NCBI GenBank assembly: GCA_019424965.1 | Contig: JAHYYL010000027.1 | Coordinates: 1-30,600, forward strand | Direction: 5' to 3' | From: Collinsella sp. | GTDB taxonomy: Bacteria; Actinomycetota; Coriobacteriia; Coriobacteriales; Coriobacteriaceae | DNA length: 30,600 nt | Part shown: in pieces, positions 15,602 through 23,448 of the stretch | How the letters are laid out: each line of letters starts with the position of its first letter | Numbering within the stretch: the stretch's first letter is position 1 | Position numbers and translations under genes: made by a program | Notes under the pieces: generated by a model | Told to the model about the DNA's origin: nothing | The model's input: the letters and a program-made list of their open reading frames with translations, nothing else | The model's database searches: none

Positions 15602-16707
15602 TTCGCCGTCAACTTATCAATTTCCAAAACCGCAGTGTCGATGTCCGCGTCGGATTGGGCGCGTTCGAGGAGCTGCCGCGCATGTTTGCCTCGGCTGTGG
15701 GCAAGCCTAAGCGCGCGATGGTGGTTTGGAACGACGCCACATCCGAGCGTTTTGGCGAGGCTGTCGAGCATGCACTGGTTGACGCCGGTTTTGCTGTGTC
15801 GTTGCTCGTCCTCGAGGTTTCGCCTGCCGGTGCTACGCTGGTCGATGCCGATACCGTCTTTGGCGCCCTGTCGGCTAATGGCATTACCTGTGACGATCTC
15901 GTTGTCGCTGTCGGCGACACGGCGACCTGCTCAGTCGTTTGCTGGTGTGCCAATCAGTGGTGCGGTCGCACCGAGTGCGCTTTGCTGCCGACGACGTTCG
16001 ACGCCATGCTCACGGTCGCGACGACCATGAAGCCGCTCGTCGCCTCGTCGGAGAATTCGCTTCCCGCTATCGCGTTCCGTCCCGAGCCGGGCTTGGTGGT
16101 GTGTGACCTCGACCTTGTTCGCGCGGCGGACCCCGAGGACCTTAAGCTCGGTTATGCGGTACTTGTTGGCACCATGCTTTCGAGCAGCAAGTCCCGCTGG
16201 AATCAGTTTACTGAGACCGTCCCCGAGATTCTCGCGGGCGAGGAGGTCGCGCTCGTCAATGCCGTTCAGTGGTCTCAGACTGCACGTAAGGACGTACTGA
16301 TGGCCACGAACCCGAGCGCCCGCCATGCGCTCGATTTTGGCAAGACGGGGGAGCGTACCCTGCGCGCCTGCTTGGTCGATGCCGCGTCGCAGGTCCCTGT
16401 CTACCAGCTGCTGTCCGAGGGCATGCGCTTTGAGGCGCGCCTAGCACATGATGCCTGTGACTTCGATATCGATTACGTCTTTGAGGTCGATGACTGCCTG
16501 GAGGACTTTGGTATCGAGGAGCTTGCCTTCGATCTGGAGCCTGCCTCATATATCGAGGAGTTCCGCAGGCAGCAGTTTGTCCGCTCGAACCGCAGCATGT
16601 TGCCGCTGCCCGCGGCGCTCGGCGCCATTCGTCTAACGAGCGTTGAGGACGAGGTTCTCGACCGCCATGCTCGCGCATACTTGGCTTCTCGCAAAGAACT
16701 TCTCTAG
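15598..16707 (+). CDS. 3-dehydroquinate synthase (AroB) homologue lacking active-site residues
   Basis: The 369-residue sequence follows the AroB fold over its length: DTVFGALSANG at 85-95, LLPTTFDAML at 129-138 where AroB has VPTTLLAQVD, GLVVCDLDLVRAADPEDLKLGYAVL at 165-189 where AroB has its DL..L..R-E-L-A-S-G-L-A-E region, and a matching C-terminal helical domain. The chemistry is gone. The NAD-binding GGG is reduced to VAVGDT at 103-108. SVGGKTAVN is replaced by TVATTMKPL at 139-147. The zinc Glu and following Lys of AEVIKYG become AVLVGTM at 187-193. The GHTFGH histidine is Lys249. The LHGEAV histidine is Leu272. Known aroB context (aroK before, pepQ-efp after) supports orthology. It is intact and in frame, so a pseudoenzyme or repurposed protein is likelier than decay. 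The motif comparison is from memory. Confidence 0.85.
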   Translation: MIRRQLINFQNRSVDVRVGLGAFEELPRMFASAVGKPKRAMVVWNDATSERFGEAVEHALVDAGFAVSLLVLEVSPAGATLVDADTVFGALSANGITCDDLVVAVGDTATCSVVCWCANQWCGRTECALLPTTFDAMLTVATTMKPLVASSENSLPAIAFRPEPGLVVCDLDLVRAADPEDLKLGYAVLVGTMLSSSKSRWNQFTETVPEILAGEEVALVNAVQWSQTARKDVLMATNPSARHALDFGKTGERTLRACLVDAASQVPVYQLLSEGMRFEARLAHDACDFDIDYVFEVDDCLEDFGIEELAFDLEPASYIEEFRRQQFVRSNRSMLPLPAALGAIRLTSVEDEVLDRHARAYLASRKELL

Positions 16708-16713
16708 GATTTA

Positions 16714-16739
16714 TTGACATACATCGTCTTTCGTATCAT
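16714..16739 (+). promoter_or_regulatory. Candidate promoter for pepQ
   Basis: A perfect -35 TTGACA (16714-16719) is followed by TATCAT (16734-16739, 5 of 6) after a short 14-nt spacer; CATGTT at 17 nt is an alternative -10. Being 7 nt after the aroB-like stop, it starts a new transcription unit with a ~90-nt structured leader. Confidence 0.5.
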
Positions 16740-16748
16740 GTTGAGGGG

Positions 16749-16803
16749 CGGGTTTCCAATCGGTTGCGAATCGCGCGCGATTCCGTCGTTCGGTTGAGAC
16801 CCG
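16749..16803 (+). repeat. Nested palindromes in the pepQ leader
   Basis: CGGGTTTC (16749-16756) pairs with GAGACCCG (16796-16803), 8 bp with one G-U. They enclose a perfect 16-nt palindrome, GAATCGCGCGCGATTC, at 16768-16783. There is no T-run, so it is not a terminator. It could fold in the 5' leader or bind a regulator as DNA. Confidence 0.55.
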
Positions 16804-16839
16804 TTCCGTCTTTATAGAGACAACAAGAAAGGAATCTGC

Positions 16840-17970
16840 ATGTCAGAGTTTGCTGCCGGTCCCGCCGGTCGTATCGAGCGTGTCCGTGCCCTGATGGTTG
16901 AGCGTGGCTACGACGCTATCGTGGTGCGCGACGAGGCCAACCTTCGTTGGCTTACGGGCGTCAAGGGCGTCTTCGATTACACCTTCGAGTTCCCGCATGC
17001 TGCGTTTATTACGGCCGACCAGTGCCTGTTCCATACCGACTCGCGCTATCTCAACAGCTTTGAGGAGAACACGCCCGCCGGCAGCCCCTGGGTTTACGAC
17101 ATGGACGAGGGCACCATCTCCGGTTGGGTCGCCGGCAAGATCGCGGCCAACAAGTGCCGCGTCTGCGCTGTCGAGGACGACATGCAGATCAATTTCTACC
17201 AGGGTATTCAGCGTGGCCTGGAGGACCGCTCCGTTGCCTGCATGCTGCCGCTGATGCATGACGACATCCGTAAGATGCGCGCCATCAAGGACGCCGAGGA
17301 GATCGAGCTCATGCGCCACGCGCAGTCGATCACCGACGCCGCCTTCCAGCACATGCTCGGCTATATTAAGCCCGGTATGACCGAGAAGCAGGTCCGCAAC
17401 GAGCTCGAGAACTTTATGTTCGCTAACGGTGCCGATAGCCTGGCCTTTGGCTCCATCGTCGCGAGCGGTCCCAACACCGCCAACCCGCATGCCGTCCCGA
17501 GCGACCGTGTGATCGAGAAGGGCGACTTCGTTCTCATGGATTATGGCGCGGGCTACTGCGACTATCGCTCGGATATGACGCGTACCGTCGTGATGGGCGA
17601 GCCCACATCTGAACAGCTCGACCTGTACGCGCTCGTGCGCCGTACGCACGAGGAGTGCGTCGCCGCCATCCATCCGGGCGTCGAGGGCAATGACATTTTC
17701 AAGCTTTCCAAGAAGATCATCGGCGATGCCGGCTATGGCGATTACTACAACCATGGTCTGGGCCACGGCGTGGGCATTGACATCCACGAGCTGCCCAACT
17801 TCAACCGCAGCAAGAATATCATCGAGGTCGGCTCGGTTATCACCATGGAGCCCGGCGTCTACCTGCCCGGCGTGGGCGGCGTGCGTCTGGAGGACTACGG
17901 CGTGGTCACCGAGAACGGCTACGAGCCCTTCACCAAGACGCCGCATGACCTTCACGTCATCGATTGCTAG
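16840..17970 (+). CDS. pepQ: M24-family Xaa-Pro peptidase
   Basis: Cytosolic metallopeptidase that releases amino acids next to proline (aminopeptidase P or prolidase type). The creatinase-like N-terminal domain covers about 1-140 and the pita-bread catalytic domain about 150-376. The metal ligands are all present: Asp234 (LMDYGAGY), Asp245 (YRSDMTRT), His309 (HGLGHGVG), Glu337 (TMEPGVY) and Glu351 (VRLEDYG). SD AAAGGA at 16828-16833 is 6 nt before the ATG. It precedes efp, a neighbour pairing that is common in Gram-positive bacteria. Aminopeptidase P versus prolidase specificity cannot be decided from motifs. Confidence 0.93.
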   Translation: MSEFAAGPAGRIERVRALMVERGYDAIVVRDEANLRWLTGVKGVFDYTFEFPHAAFITADQCLFHTDSRYLNSFEENTPAGSPWVYDMDEGTISGWVAGKIAANKCRVCAVEDDMQINFYQGIQRGLEDRSVACMLPLMHDDIRKMRAIKDAEEIELMRHAQSITDAAFQHMLGYIKPGMTEKQVRNELENFMFANGADSLAFGSIVASGPNTANPHAVPSDRVIEKGDFVLMDYGAGYCDYRSDMTRTVVMGEPTSEQLDLYALVRRTHEECVAAIHPGVEGNDIFKLSKKIIGDAGYGDYYNHGLGHGVGIDIHELPNFNRSKNIIEVGSVITMEPGVYLPGVGGVRLEDYGVVTENGYEPFTKTPHDLHVIDC

Positions 17971-17994
17971 CTCATTTCGATAGATTTTTGGGGT

Positions 17995-18035
17995 GGGACG
18001 TCCGGATCGATTCGGACGCCCCGCGTTCTCTTTTT
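17995..18035 (+). terminator. Terminator after pepQ
   Basis: GGG-A-CGTCCG (17995-18004) pairs with CGGACG-C-CCC (18013-18022) around an 8-nt loop, with one A-C mismatch, followed by T-rich TTCTCTTTTT. It separates pepQ from the efp promoter. Confidence 0.65.
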
Positions 18036-18066
18036 ATGCGCTCGCTGCAGGCGCCGTCTGCAAGTG

Positions 18067-18072
18067 TATAAT
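18067..18072 (+). promoter_or_regulatory. Perfect -10 (TATAAT) of the efp operon
   Basis: A consensus TATAAT lies about 58 nt before the efp start, directly preceded by TG. No good -35 is seen at 16-18 nt. It probably drives efp and the following asp23-nusB-xseB-tlyA-nadK-recN run. Confidence 0.6.
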
Positions 18073-18129
18073 TTCGGTCGTATGTAATTTGGACGCCTGT
18101 GCGTTCTGCCCATAAGAAGAAAGGTCGCT

Positions 18130-18693
18130 ATGCCTACCATTTCTACCGCCGACTTCAAGAACGGCCTCGGTCTCCGTATTAAGGACAAGGTTTATACCAT
18201 CGTCGAGTTCCAGCACGTCAAGCCGGGCAAGGGTGGTGCTTTTGTGCGCTACAAGACTCGCGATATCAAGAGCGGTCGTGTCGTTGAGAACACCTGCAAC
18301 GCCGGCACCAAGTTCGAGAGCGTCATGCTCACCACCCGTGAGTTCCAGTACCTCTACAACGACGGCACCGACTACATCTTCATGGACAACGAGTCCTACG
18401 AGCAGGTTCCCGTTCCCGAGGACATGGTGGGCGAGAACTCCAAGTGGCTGCGTGAGAACGACATCTGCCAGCTGCTCTTCGCCGACGACGAGCTCATGGG
18501 CGTGACCCCGCCGATGTTCATCGAGACCACCATCGTCCAGACCGACCCGGGCTTTAAGGGCGACACCGTCCAGGGTTCCACCAAGCCGGCCACGATCGAC
18601 ACCGGCGCTGTCATCCAGGTCCCCATGTACCTCAACGAGGGCGAGGTCATTAAGGTTGACACCCGCGACGGCAAGTTCGTCTCCCGCGTCTAG
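18130..18693 (+). CDS. efp: Translation elongation factor P
   Basis: Ribosome-binding factor that relieves stalling at polyproline stretches. The 187-residue length is standard, with three beta-barrel domains. The tip loop is HVKPGKGGAF, with the modifiable lysine at Lys34, so it belongs to the lysine-type EF-P; the modifying enzyme is not in this window. The C-terminal signature (GDTVQGSTKPATIDTGAVIQVP) is intact. An AAGAAAGGT SD region lies just before the ATG. Codon bias is strong, consistent with high expression. Confidence 0.97.
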   Translation: MPTISTADFKNGLGLRIKDKVYTIVEFQHVKPGKGGAFVRYKTRDIKSGRVVENTCNAGTKFESVMLTTREFQYLYNDGTDYIFMDNESYEQVPVPEDMVGENSKWLRENDICQLLFADDELMGVTPPMFIETTIVQTDPGFKGDTVQGSTKPATIDTGAVIQVPMYLNEGEVIKVDTRDGKFVSRV

Positions 18694-18717
18694 CAACCAA
18701 CTCTTCTAGGAGGACTC

Positions 18718-19080
18718 ATGCCCCAGGAAATCAAGATTGACGGCATCGGCATTTCACCCGATGTTCTGACCGCCATCGTCTCGCGCGCCGTGTCGGATGT
18801 CGAGGGCATCGCCTCCGTTGGCGTCAAGGACCTTGCCACCAACCTTGTCTCCATGATGCTCTCGTCCAAGGCCCCGGCTTCCGAGCCGGCGGTCGAGGCC
18901 GTGGTCGTCGGCGACAAGCTCGCACTCACCGTGCGTGTCGTGGTGTTCTTTGGCTATCCGTTCAAGAAACTCGCCGAGGCCGTTCGCGCTGCCGTGGTCG
19001 CTGCCATCGATGCCCAGGTGGGCGTTGAGGTCGAGCGCGTTGACGTTTGCATCGACGGCCTCGTTTTCCCCAAGGAGTAA
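18718..19080 (+). CDS. Asp23/Gls24-family (DUF322) envelope stress-related protein
   Basis: A 120-residue protein of the Asp23 family: an N-terminal ISPDVLTAIVSRAVSDVEGIASVG segment, then GVEVERVDVCIDGLVF at the end. In staphylococci and streptococci, relatives associate with the membrane through AmaP and respond to alkaline or envelope stress. This copy has no AmaP partner nearby and sits in the conserved efp-asp23-nusB position. A strong SD (AGGAGG, 18708-18713) precedes the ATG. The role here is inferred from family only. Confidence 0.88.
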   Translation: MPQEIKIDGIGISPDVLTAIVSRAVSDVEGIASVGVKDLATNLVSMMLSSKAPASEPAVEAVVVGDKLALTVRVVVFFGYPFKKLAEAVRAAVVAAIDAQVGVEVERVDVCIDGLVFPKE

Positions 19081-19083
19081 CCT

Positions 19084-19671
19084 TTGAGCCTTAAGGTTTA
19101 TCGCGGGCGTACGCTTGCCCGCAGTCAGGCGCTGCAGCTGCTGTTTCAGGCCGAGGCCACGGACAGCCCGCTCGAGCGCGTCCTCGAGGGCGATTTCCTG
19201 ATCTCGAAGGGCCCCCTCGACCCCTATGCGCTGGAGCTGTGCCGCGGTGCCTACGAGCATATCGATCGCATCGACTGTGCCCTGCGCGCCGTCGCCAAGA
19301 ACTGGGATCTTATGCGCATGCCCGGCGCCGACCGCAATCTGCTGCGTATCGCCGTCTACGAGATGCGCTTCCTCACCGACGAAGAGGTCTCGGACGCTAT
19401 CGTGATCAACGAGGCCGTCGAACTTGCCAAGGCCTATGGCACCGACCAGTCCGCGTCGTTCGTCAACGGCGTGCTGGGCAAGATCGCGCGCAGCGAGGAG
19501 TTGCCGGGCGAGGACCTGTACCAGGAACTGCTGGCCGAGGATCGCGCTCGCGAGGAGGCCCAGGCTGCTGAGGCTGCCGCCAAGGTCGCTGCCGCTCAGG
19601 CTACCGCCGGTGTACTTGCCGAGGATGTGGACGCTGCTGAGGCCGTCGAGGCCGACTCCGTCGAGGAGTAG
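19084..19671 (+). CDS. nusB: Transcription antitermination factor NusB
   Basis: RNA-binding all-helical protein that, with NusE (S10), binds boxA in rRNA transcripts. The NusB fold covers about 8-140: TLARSQALQLLFQAE, LRAVAKNWDLMRMPGADRNLLRIAVYEM and DAIVINEAVELAKAYGTDQSASFVNGVLGKIA are classic. A 55-residue acidic, alanine-rich tail (AEAAAKVAAAQA ... DAAEAVEAD) is extra compared with E. coli NusB (139 residues). The start is TTG, with AAGGAG at 19072-19077 inside the end of the asp23 gene. It lies 3 nt after the asp23 stop. Confidence 0.95.
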   Translation: MSLKVYRGRTLARSQALQLLFQAEATDSPLERVLEGDFLISKGPLDPYALELCRGAYEHIDRIDCALRAVAKNWDLMRMPGADRNLLRIAVYEMRFLTDEEVSDAIVINEAVELAKAYGTDQSASFVNGVLGKIARSEELPGEDLYQELLAEDRAREEAQAAEAAAKVAAAQATAGVLAEDVDAAEAVEADSVEE

Positions 19672-19673
19672 CC

Positions 19674-19913
19674 ATGCCAGAGGGTTCTGTCCGCAACTTT
19701 GACGAGATTTCGGACCGTCTGGACCAGATCATCGCTACCGTTCGCTCCAAGGACACGTCCTTGGAGCGTTCACTCGATCTGTTTGACGAAGCGATTGAGC
19801 TGGGCTCCCGCGCGGTCGATATGGTCGACAAGTTTGAGCTGACGCCGCGTGAGGCCGATAAGCTCGAGCAGGAATACGATGAGGATGCGGCAAACGAATC
19901 CCAGGATAGCTAG
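19674..19913 (+). CDS. xseB: Exonuclease VII small subunit
   Basis: A 79-residue helical protein that binds the large subunit XseA to form a single-strand exonuclease. Family features are the opening NFDEISDRLDQIIATVRSKDTSLERSLDLFDEAIELG and an acidic end. ATG follows the nusB stop by 2 nt; the GAGGAG before that stop serves as SD. In many genomes xseA lies just before xseB, but here nusB is directly joined to it and no xseA is in the window. Confidence 0.9.
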   Translation: MPEGSVRNFDEISDRLDQIIATVRSKDTSLERSLDLFDEAIELGSRAVDMVDKFELTPREADKLEQEYDEDAANESQDS

Positions 19914-19957
19914 GCCGCATCTCCGGATACGAATGGTTCATCGCATTCCTGAAACGC

Positions 19958-20752
19958 GTGCGTCTTGATGACGAACTGATTTCACAGGGCATCTGCGCCG
20001 ATCGCGCGGATGCCCTTCGCACTCTTATGGCCGGATTGGTCTCGAGTGGCGGCGAGCGCTTGACTTCGCCGGGCCTTAAGGTGATTCCGGGTCTGCCACT
20101 GCACGTGAAGGGGCGCATTCCCTATGTTGGCCGCGGCGGTCTTAAGCTCGAAGGCGCGCTTGATGCGTTTGGCATCAATCCGACGGGCCTTAGCTGTCTG
20201 GATGTGGGCTGCTCTACCGGCGGCTTTACCGATTGCCTGCTCAAGCGCGGAGCTGCGACCGTTGTCTCGGTGGACGTGGGTCGCGCCCAGTTCGATTGGT
20301 CGTTGCGTCAGGATGATCGCGTGACGCTGCATGAGCGCACAAACGTGACGCAGCTGCCTGAGCTTGGCTATGCCGGTGCCATCGACCTGGCTGTATGTGA
20401 TGTCTCGTTTACCGGCATCGCGAATATCATCGACGCCGTGCTGGCGTGCCTGAAGCCTTCGGGTTCGTTCTGCACGCTCGTAAAGCCCCAGTTTGAGGCG
20501 CCGGCTGCGCTGGTGGGCGAGCGCGGTATCGTGACCGACCCCGCCGTCCGCCGCGATACGCTCGTGGCGGCGATTGAGCTTTTTGCCGCCAAGGGCCTGT
20601 TCCCGCTTGACGTGTGCGTGTCGCCCATCCATGGCGCTAAGGGCAACGTTGAGTTTTTCCTGTACGGCACAAGGTTTGCCCCTGGTGAACGCACCGACGA
20701 TGAGCTGCAATCCCAGGTATCGGCTTTGAGCGAGAAAGCTGCAACGCTATGA
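19958..20752 (+). CDS. tlyA: TlyA-family S4-domain rRNA 2'-O-methyltransferase
   Basis: FtsJ-type methyltransferase with an N-terminal S4 RNA-binding domain; TlyA of mycobacteria methylates 16S C1409 and 23S C1920. Residues 1-45 are the S4 domain. YVGRGGLKLEGALDAF holds the first catalytic Lys63, CLDVGCSTGGFTD at 80-92 binds SAM, CDVSF gives Asp148, KPQFE gives Lys176 and GNVEFF gives Glu232, completing the K-D-K-E set. The GTG start at 19958 is the only supported one: no in-frame start lies upstream and there is no strong SD. Its stop overlaps nadK (ATGA). Some TlyA proteins were called hemolysins, but the residues here support methylation. Confidence 0.92.
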   Translation: MRLDDELISQGICADRADALRTLMAGLVSSGGERLTSPGLKVIPGLPLHVKGRIPYVGRGGLKLEGALDAFGINPTGLSCLDVGCSTGGFTDCLLKRGAATVVSVDVGRAQFDWSLRQDDRVTLHERTNVTQLPELGYAGAIDLAVCDVSFTGIANIIDAVLACLKPSGSFCTLVKPQFEAPAALVGERGIVTDPAVRRDTLVAAIELFAAKGLFPLDVCVSPIHGAKGNVEFFLYGTRFAPGERTDDELQSQVSALSEKAATL

Positions 20753-21609
20753 AGGTCTTTCTGGTCCCCAATTACTACAAGCAAGAGGCGGTCGAGAGCG
20801 GCCTGATGCTCGAGCTTTGGCTTTCGCGCCAGGGCTACGAGGTCGCATGGGCTGCCGACCAGCGATCGAAGATTCAAAGCACGCCTGATATTGATGGCTC
20901 CGATCTGGTCATTACGCTCGGCGGCGACGGCACGTTGCTGCGCGCTGCCCGCATCCTCAACCATCGCGAGATTCCTATCCTTGGTCTTTCCTATGGTCAC
21001 CTGGGCTTTTTAACTGCTGCGAGCCCCGAGGAGCGCGACATTCTGCAGGTTGTGAGCGATGCTCTGTCCGGCGAGCTCCACGTGAGCCGCCGCGCCACCA
21101 TCGCCGCGGATATTGTGTCCGTGCGCGAAGACGGCACGAAGGATGTCGTGCGCACGTTTGCCCTCAACGATATGGCACTTACGCGCGGCCCCCTGTCCGA
21201 TATGGTCGAATTTGACATCACGGTGTCCGGCCACCATATCGACCGCCTTCGCGGCGACGGTGTCGTTGTTTCGACGGCGACCGGCTCCACCGGCTACGCG
21301 CTTTCCGCCGGCGGCCCCATTGTCAGCCCCGATTACACGGGTATGGTCTGTGTGCCCATCGCTCCGCATACCATTCAGGCTCGTGCTTTTTTGACCTCGC
21401 CGAGTGATGTCGTCGAGATCTTTATGTCCGATGATCGCCCGAGCGTGCCGGCGATTGCCATCGATGGACAGTTTATTACCTGCGATGGCACCGTTGAGAG
21501 CGTGGCGGTGCGTCGCGGTCCCGGAGATGTGCTGCTTCTCGATTACGGTCCCGAGAGCTTCTATAACTCCGTGAGCCGCGTGTTCTACGGAGTGCGTCAT
21601 GATCGATGA
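20749..21609 (+). CDS. nadK: NAD kinase
   Basis: Makes NADP from NAD and ATP or polyphosphate. The 286-residue protein has the key GGDGT motif at 58-62, YGHLGFLT near 90, and the NAD-site signature GDGVVVSTATGSTGYALSAGGPIV near 170-193. Where most NAD kinases have an N-E pair (LNEVV), this protein has LNDMAL, a conservative Asp for Glu change. The start lies within the tlyA stop and its end overlaps recN by 11 nt. The tlyA-nadK-recN order is widely conserved. Confidence 0.95.
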   Translation: MKVFLVPNYYKQEAVESGLMLELWLSRQGYEVAWAADQRSKIQSTPDIDGSDLVITLGGDGTLLRAARILNHREIPILGLSYGHLGFLTAASPEERDILQVVSDALSGELHVSRRATIAADIVSVREDGTKDVVRTFALNDMALTRGPLSDMVEFDITVSGHHIDRLRGDGVVVSTATGSTGYALSAGGPIVSPDYTGMVCVPIAPHTIQARAFLTSPSDVVEIFMSDDRPSVPAIAIDGQFITCDGTVESVAVRRGPGDVLLLDYGPESFYNSVSRVFYGVRHDR

Positions 21610-23227
21610 GCTGCAGGTTTCCAACATTGCACTCATTCGCGAGGCGACGCTGGTGCCGAGTGCGGGCCTAACGGTTTTGACTGGCGAGACCGGTGCCGGC
21701 AAGACCGCGCTGCTCTCGGCGCTCAAGCTCATTTTGGGCGAGCGTGCAGATTCGTCGACCGTGCGCGAGGGAGAGGCGCTGGCGAGCGTCGAGGCGCGCT
21801 TGTTCGACGGCCCGCACGACACGGAGGGCTTTACCGTGCAGCGCAGCCTTTCTGCCGAGGGTCGCAGCCGCGTCAAGATTGACGGCCGCATCGCCAGCGT
21901 GCGCGAGCTTTCCGAGCGCGTCGGCGTGATGATGGATCTGTGCGGCCAGCATGAACATCAGCGTCTGCTCGATCCGGCGCATCATGTTGCCATGGTTGAT
22001 GCCTGGGCTGGTCGCTCTGCGCTCGAGGCGCTCGAGAAGTATCGCGCCTGTTTTAAGGCTTCGCGTGTCGCCGCCAAGGAGCTTCGCCGTGTGGAGGAAG
22101 CCTCACGCGCGCAGGGGAGTCGCGTCGAGGAGGCGCGCTTCGCCCTGGAGCGTATCGCCGAGGTCGACCCCAAGCCGGGTGAGTATGAGGAGCTCGAGGA
22201 GCTGCTGCCGCGCTCCGAGCATGCCGAGGTGCTGGTGGCGACGGCCAACGATGCCCATGCATCGCTTACTTCCGAAGGGGGAGCGCTCGATGCCGTGAAC
22301 GGCGCCGTGGCAGAGCTTTCCCGTATGGCTACCGTCGATCGCAAACTGGGTGACATTGCCGATGCGCTTTCGGATGCCTGTATCTCCCTTGAGGATTGCG
22401 CGAACGAGCTTCGTTCCTATCGCGATGGCTTCGCCTTCGACCCACGCGAGCTCGCTCGCATGCGTGAGCGGTATTCCGACCTCAAGGGTCTGTTGCGTCA
22501 GTGGGGTCCCACTATGGACGATGTTTTCGCCATGCGCGATCGCTCGCAAGAACTGCTGTCCCTGGTCGATGATGGCGATGAGCAGATCAAAAAGGCGCGT
22601 GAGGCACTCGGGAGCGCCGAGCGCGAGTTGTTTGCCGCTGCCAAGGCACTTAAGCGCGCTCGCAATACGGCGGCCCCGCGCTTCTGCCACGAGGTTGGCC
22701 GCCAGATGGCTCGCCTGGAGATGGGCGGCGCCGAGCTCGTCTGGGAGTCGCGCGATCTTCCCCGTGCTGAGTGGACGCCCGTTGGTCCTTCGAGCTACGA
22801 GCTGCTATACCGCAGCGGTGCCGGCTTGACGCCGCGTCCTCTGCGTCGAATTGCGTCGGGCGGCGAGCTCAGCCGCGTCATGCTGGCAAGCAAGGTTGTC
22901 CTCGGTAACGCGGACGGTGTTGATACACTGGTGTTTGACGAGGTCGATGCTGGTGTCGGTGGCTCCACGGCGCGTGCACTCGCGGGCGTGCTGGCAGATC
23001 TCGCCGCTACGCATCAGGTGATTGTCGTAACCCACTTGGCGCAAGTCGCCGTCATGGCTGACAAGCATTATGTCGTCAGCAAGGAATCGGGCGATGTTCC
23101 CCAGACGCATTTGGACGAGGTAACTGGCGAAGCGCGTACCGCCGAGATCGCCCGCATGCTCAGCGGCGATCAGTCCGAGGCAAGCCTGGCGCACGCCAGG
23201 CAGATGCTTGCGGAGGCGCGTGCCTAG
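21599..23227 (+). CDS. recN: DNA repair protein RecN
   Basis: SMC-like ATPase that acts early in double-strand break repair. Walker A GETGAGKT lies at 29-36, the N-terminal Q/D-loop region LCGQHEHQRLLDP follows, a long coiled coil spans about 150-350, and the C-terminal lobe holds the signature SGGELSRVMLA and Walker B TLVFDEVDAGVGGSTA. The 542-residue length is normal. ATG 21599 overlaps nadK by 11 nt, so translation is probably coupled. It is the last + gene before a bidirectional terminator. SOS (LexA) control is common for recN elsewhere, but no LexA-like box was seen here. Confidence 0.96.
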   Translation: MIDELQVSNIALIREATLVPSAGLTVLTGETGAGKTALLSALKLILGERADSSTVREGEALASVEARLFDGPHDTEGFTVQRSLSAEGRSRVKIDGRIASVRELSERVGVMMDLCGQHEHQRLLDPAHHVAMVDAWAGRSALEALEKYRACFKASRVAAKELRRVEEASRAQGSRVEEARFALERIAEVDPKPGEYEELEELLPRSEHAEVLVATANDAHASLTSEGGALDAVNGAVAELSRMATVDRKLGDIADALSDACISLEDCANELRSYRDGFAFDPRELARMRERYSDLKGLLRQWGPTMDDVFAMRDRSQELLSLVDDGDEQIKKAREALGSAERELFAAAKALKRARNTAAPRFCHEVGRQMARLEMGGAELVWESRDLPRAEWTPVGPSSYELLYRSGAGLTPRPLRRIASGGELSRVMLASKVVLGNADGVDTLVFDEVDAGVGGSTARALAGVLADLAATHQVIVVTHLAQVAVMADKHYVVSKESGDVPQTHLDEVTGEARTAEIARMLSGDQSEASLAHARQMLAEARA

Positions 23228-23325
23228 ACCGAGCCGCCACATGCATGTCCAACCCGGCCGCCACGAAACGGGTCCATCTACTACGTTTGGTAGGGCATCG
23301 GCAACCACGCCAAGAATTGCAAAAA

Positions 23326-23356
23326 GAAAACCGCAGGTAGAACGCCTGCGGTTTTC
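23326..23356. terminator. Bidirectional terminator between recN and the RpiR gene
   Basis: GAAAACCGCAGG (23326-23337) pairs perfectly with CCTGCGGTTTTC (23345-23356) around a 7-nt loop. A run of A before it gives a T-run on the minus strand, and T-rich bases follow on the plus strand. It ends both recN and the convergent regulator gene. Confidence 0.85.
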
Positions 23357-23448
23357 TCTATTTTGGGTGTATGGTTGGCGGTTGCGGTTAAAACGTAGCA
23401 TATGGGCGTGTTTCGTGACGAGAGGCGTCTATCGGCTCCCCAATTTAC

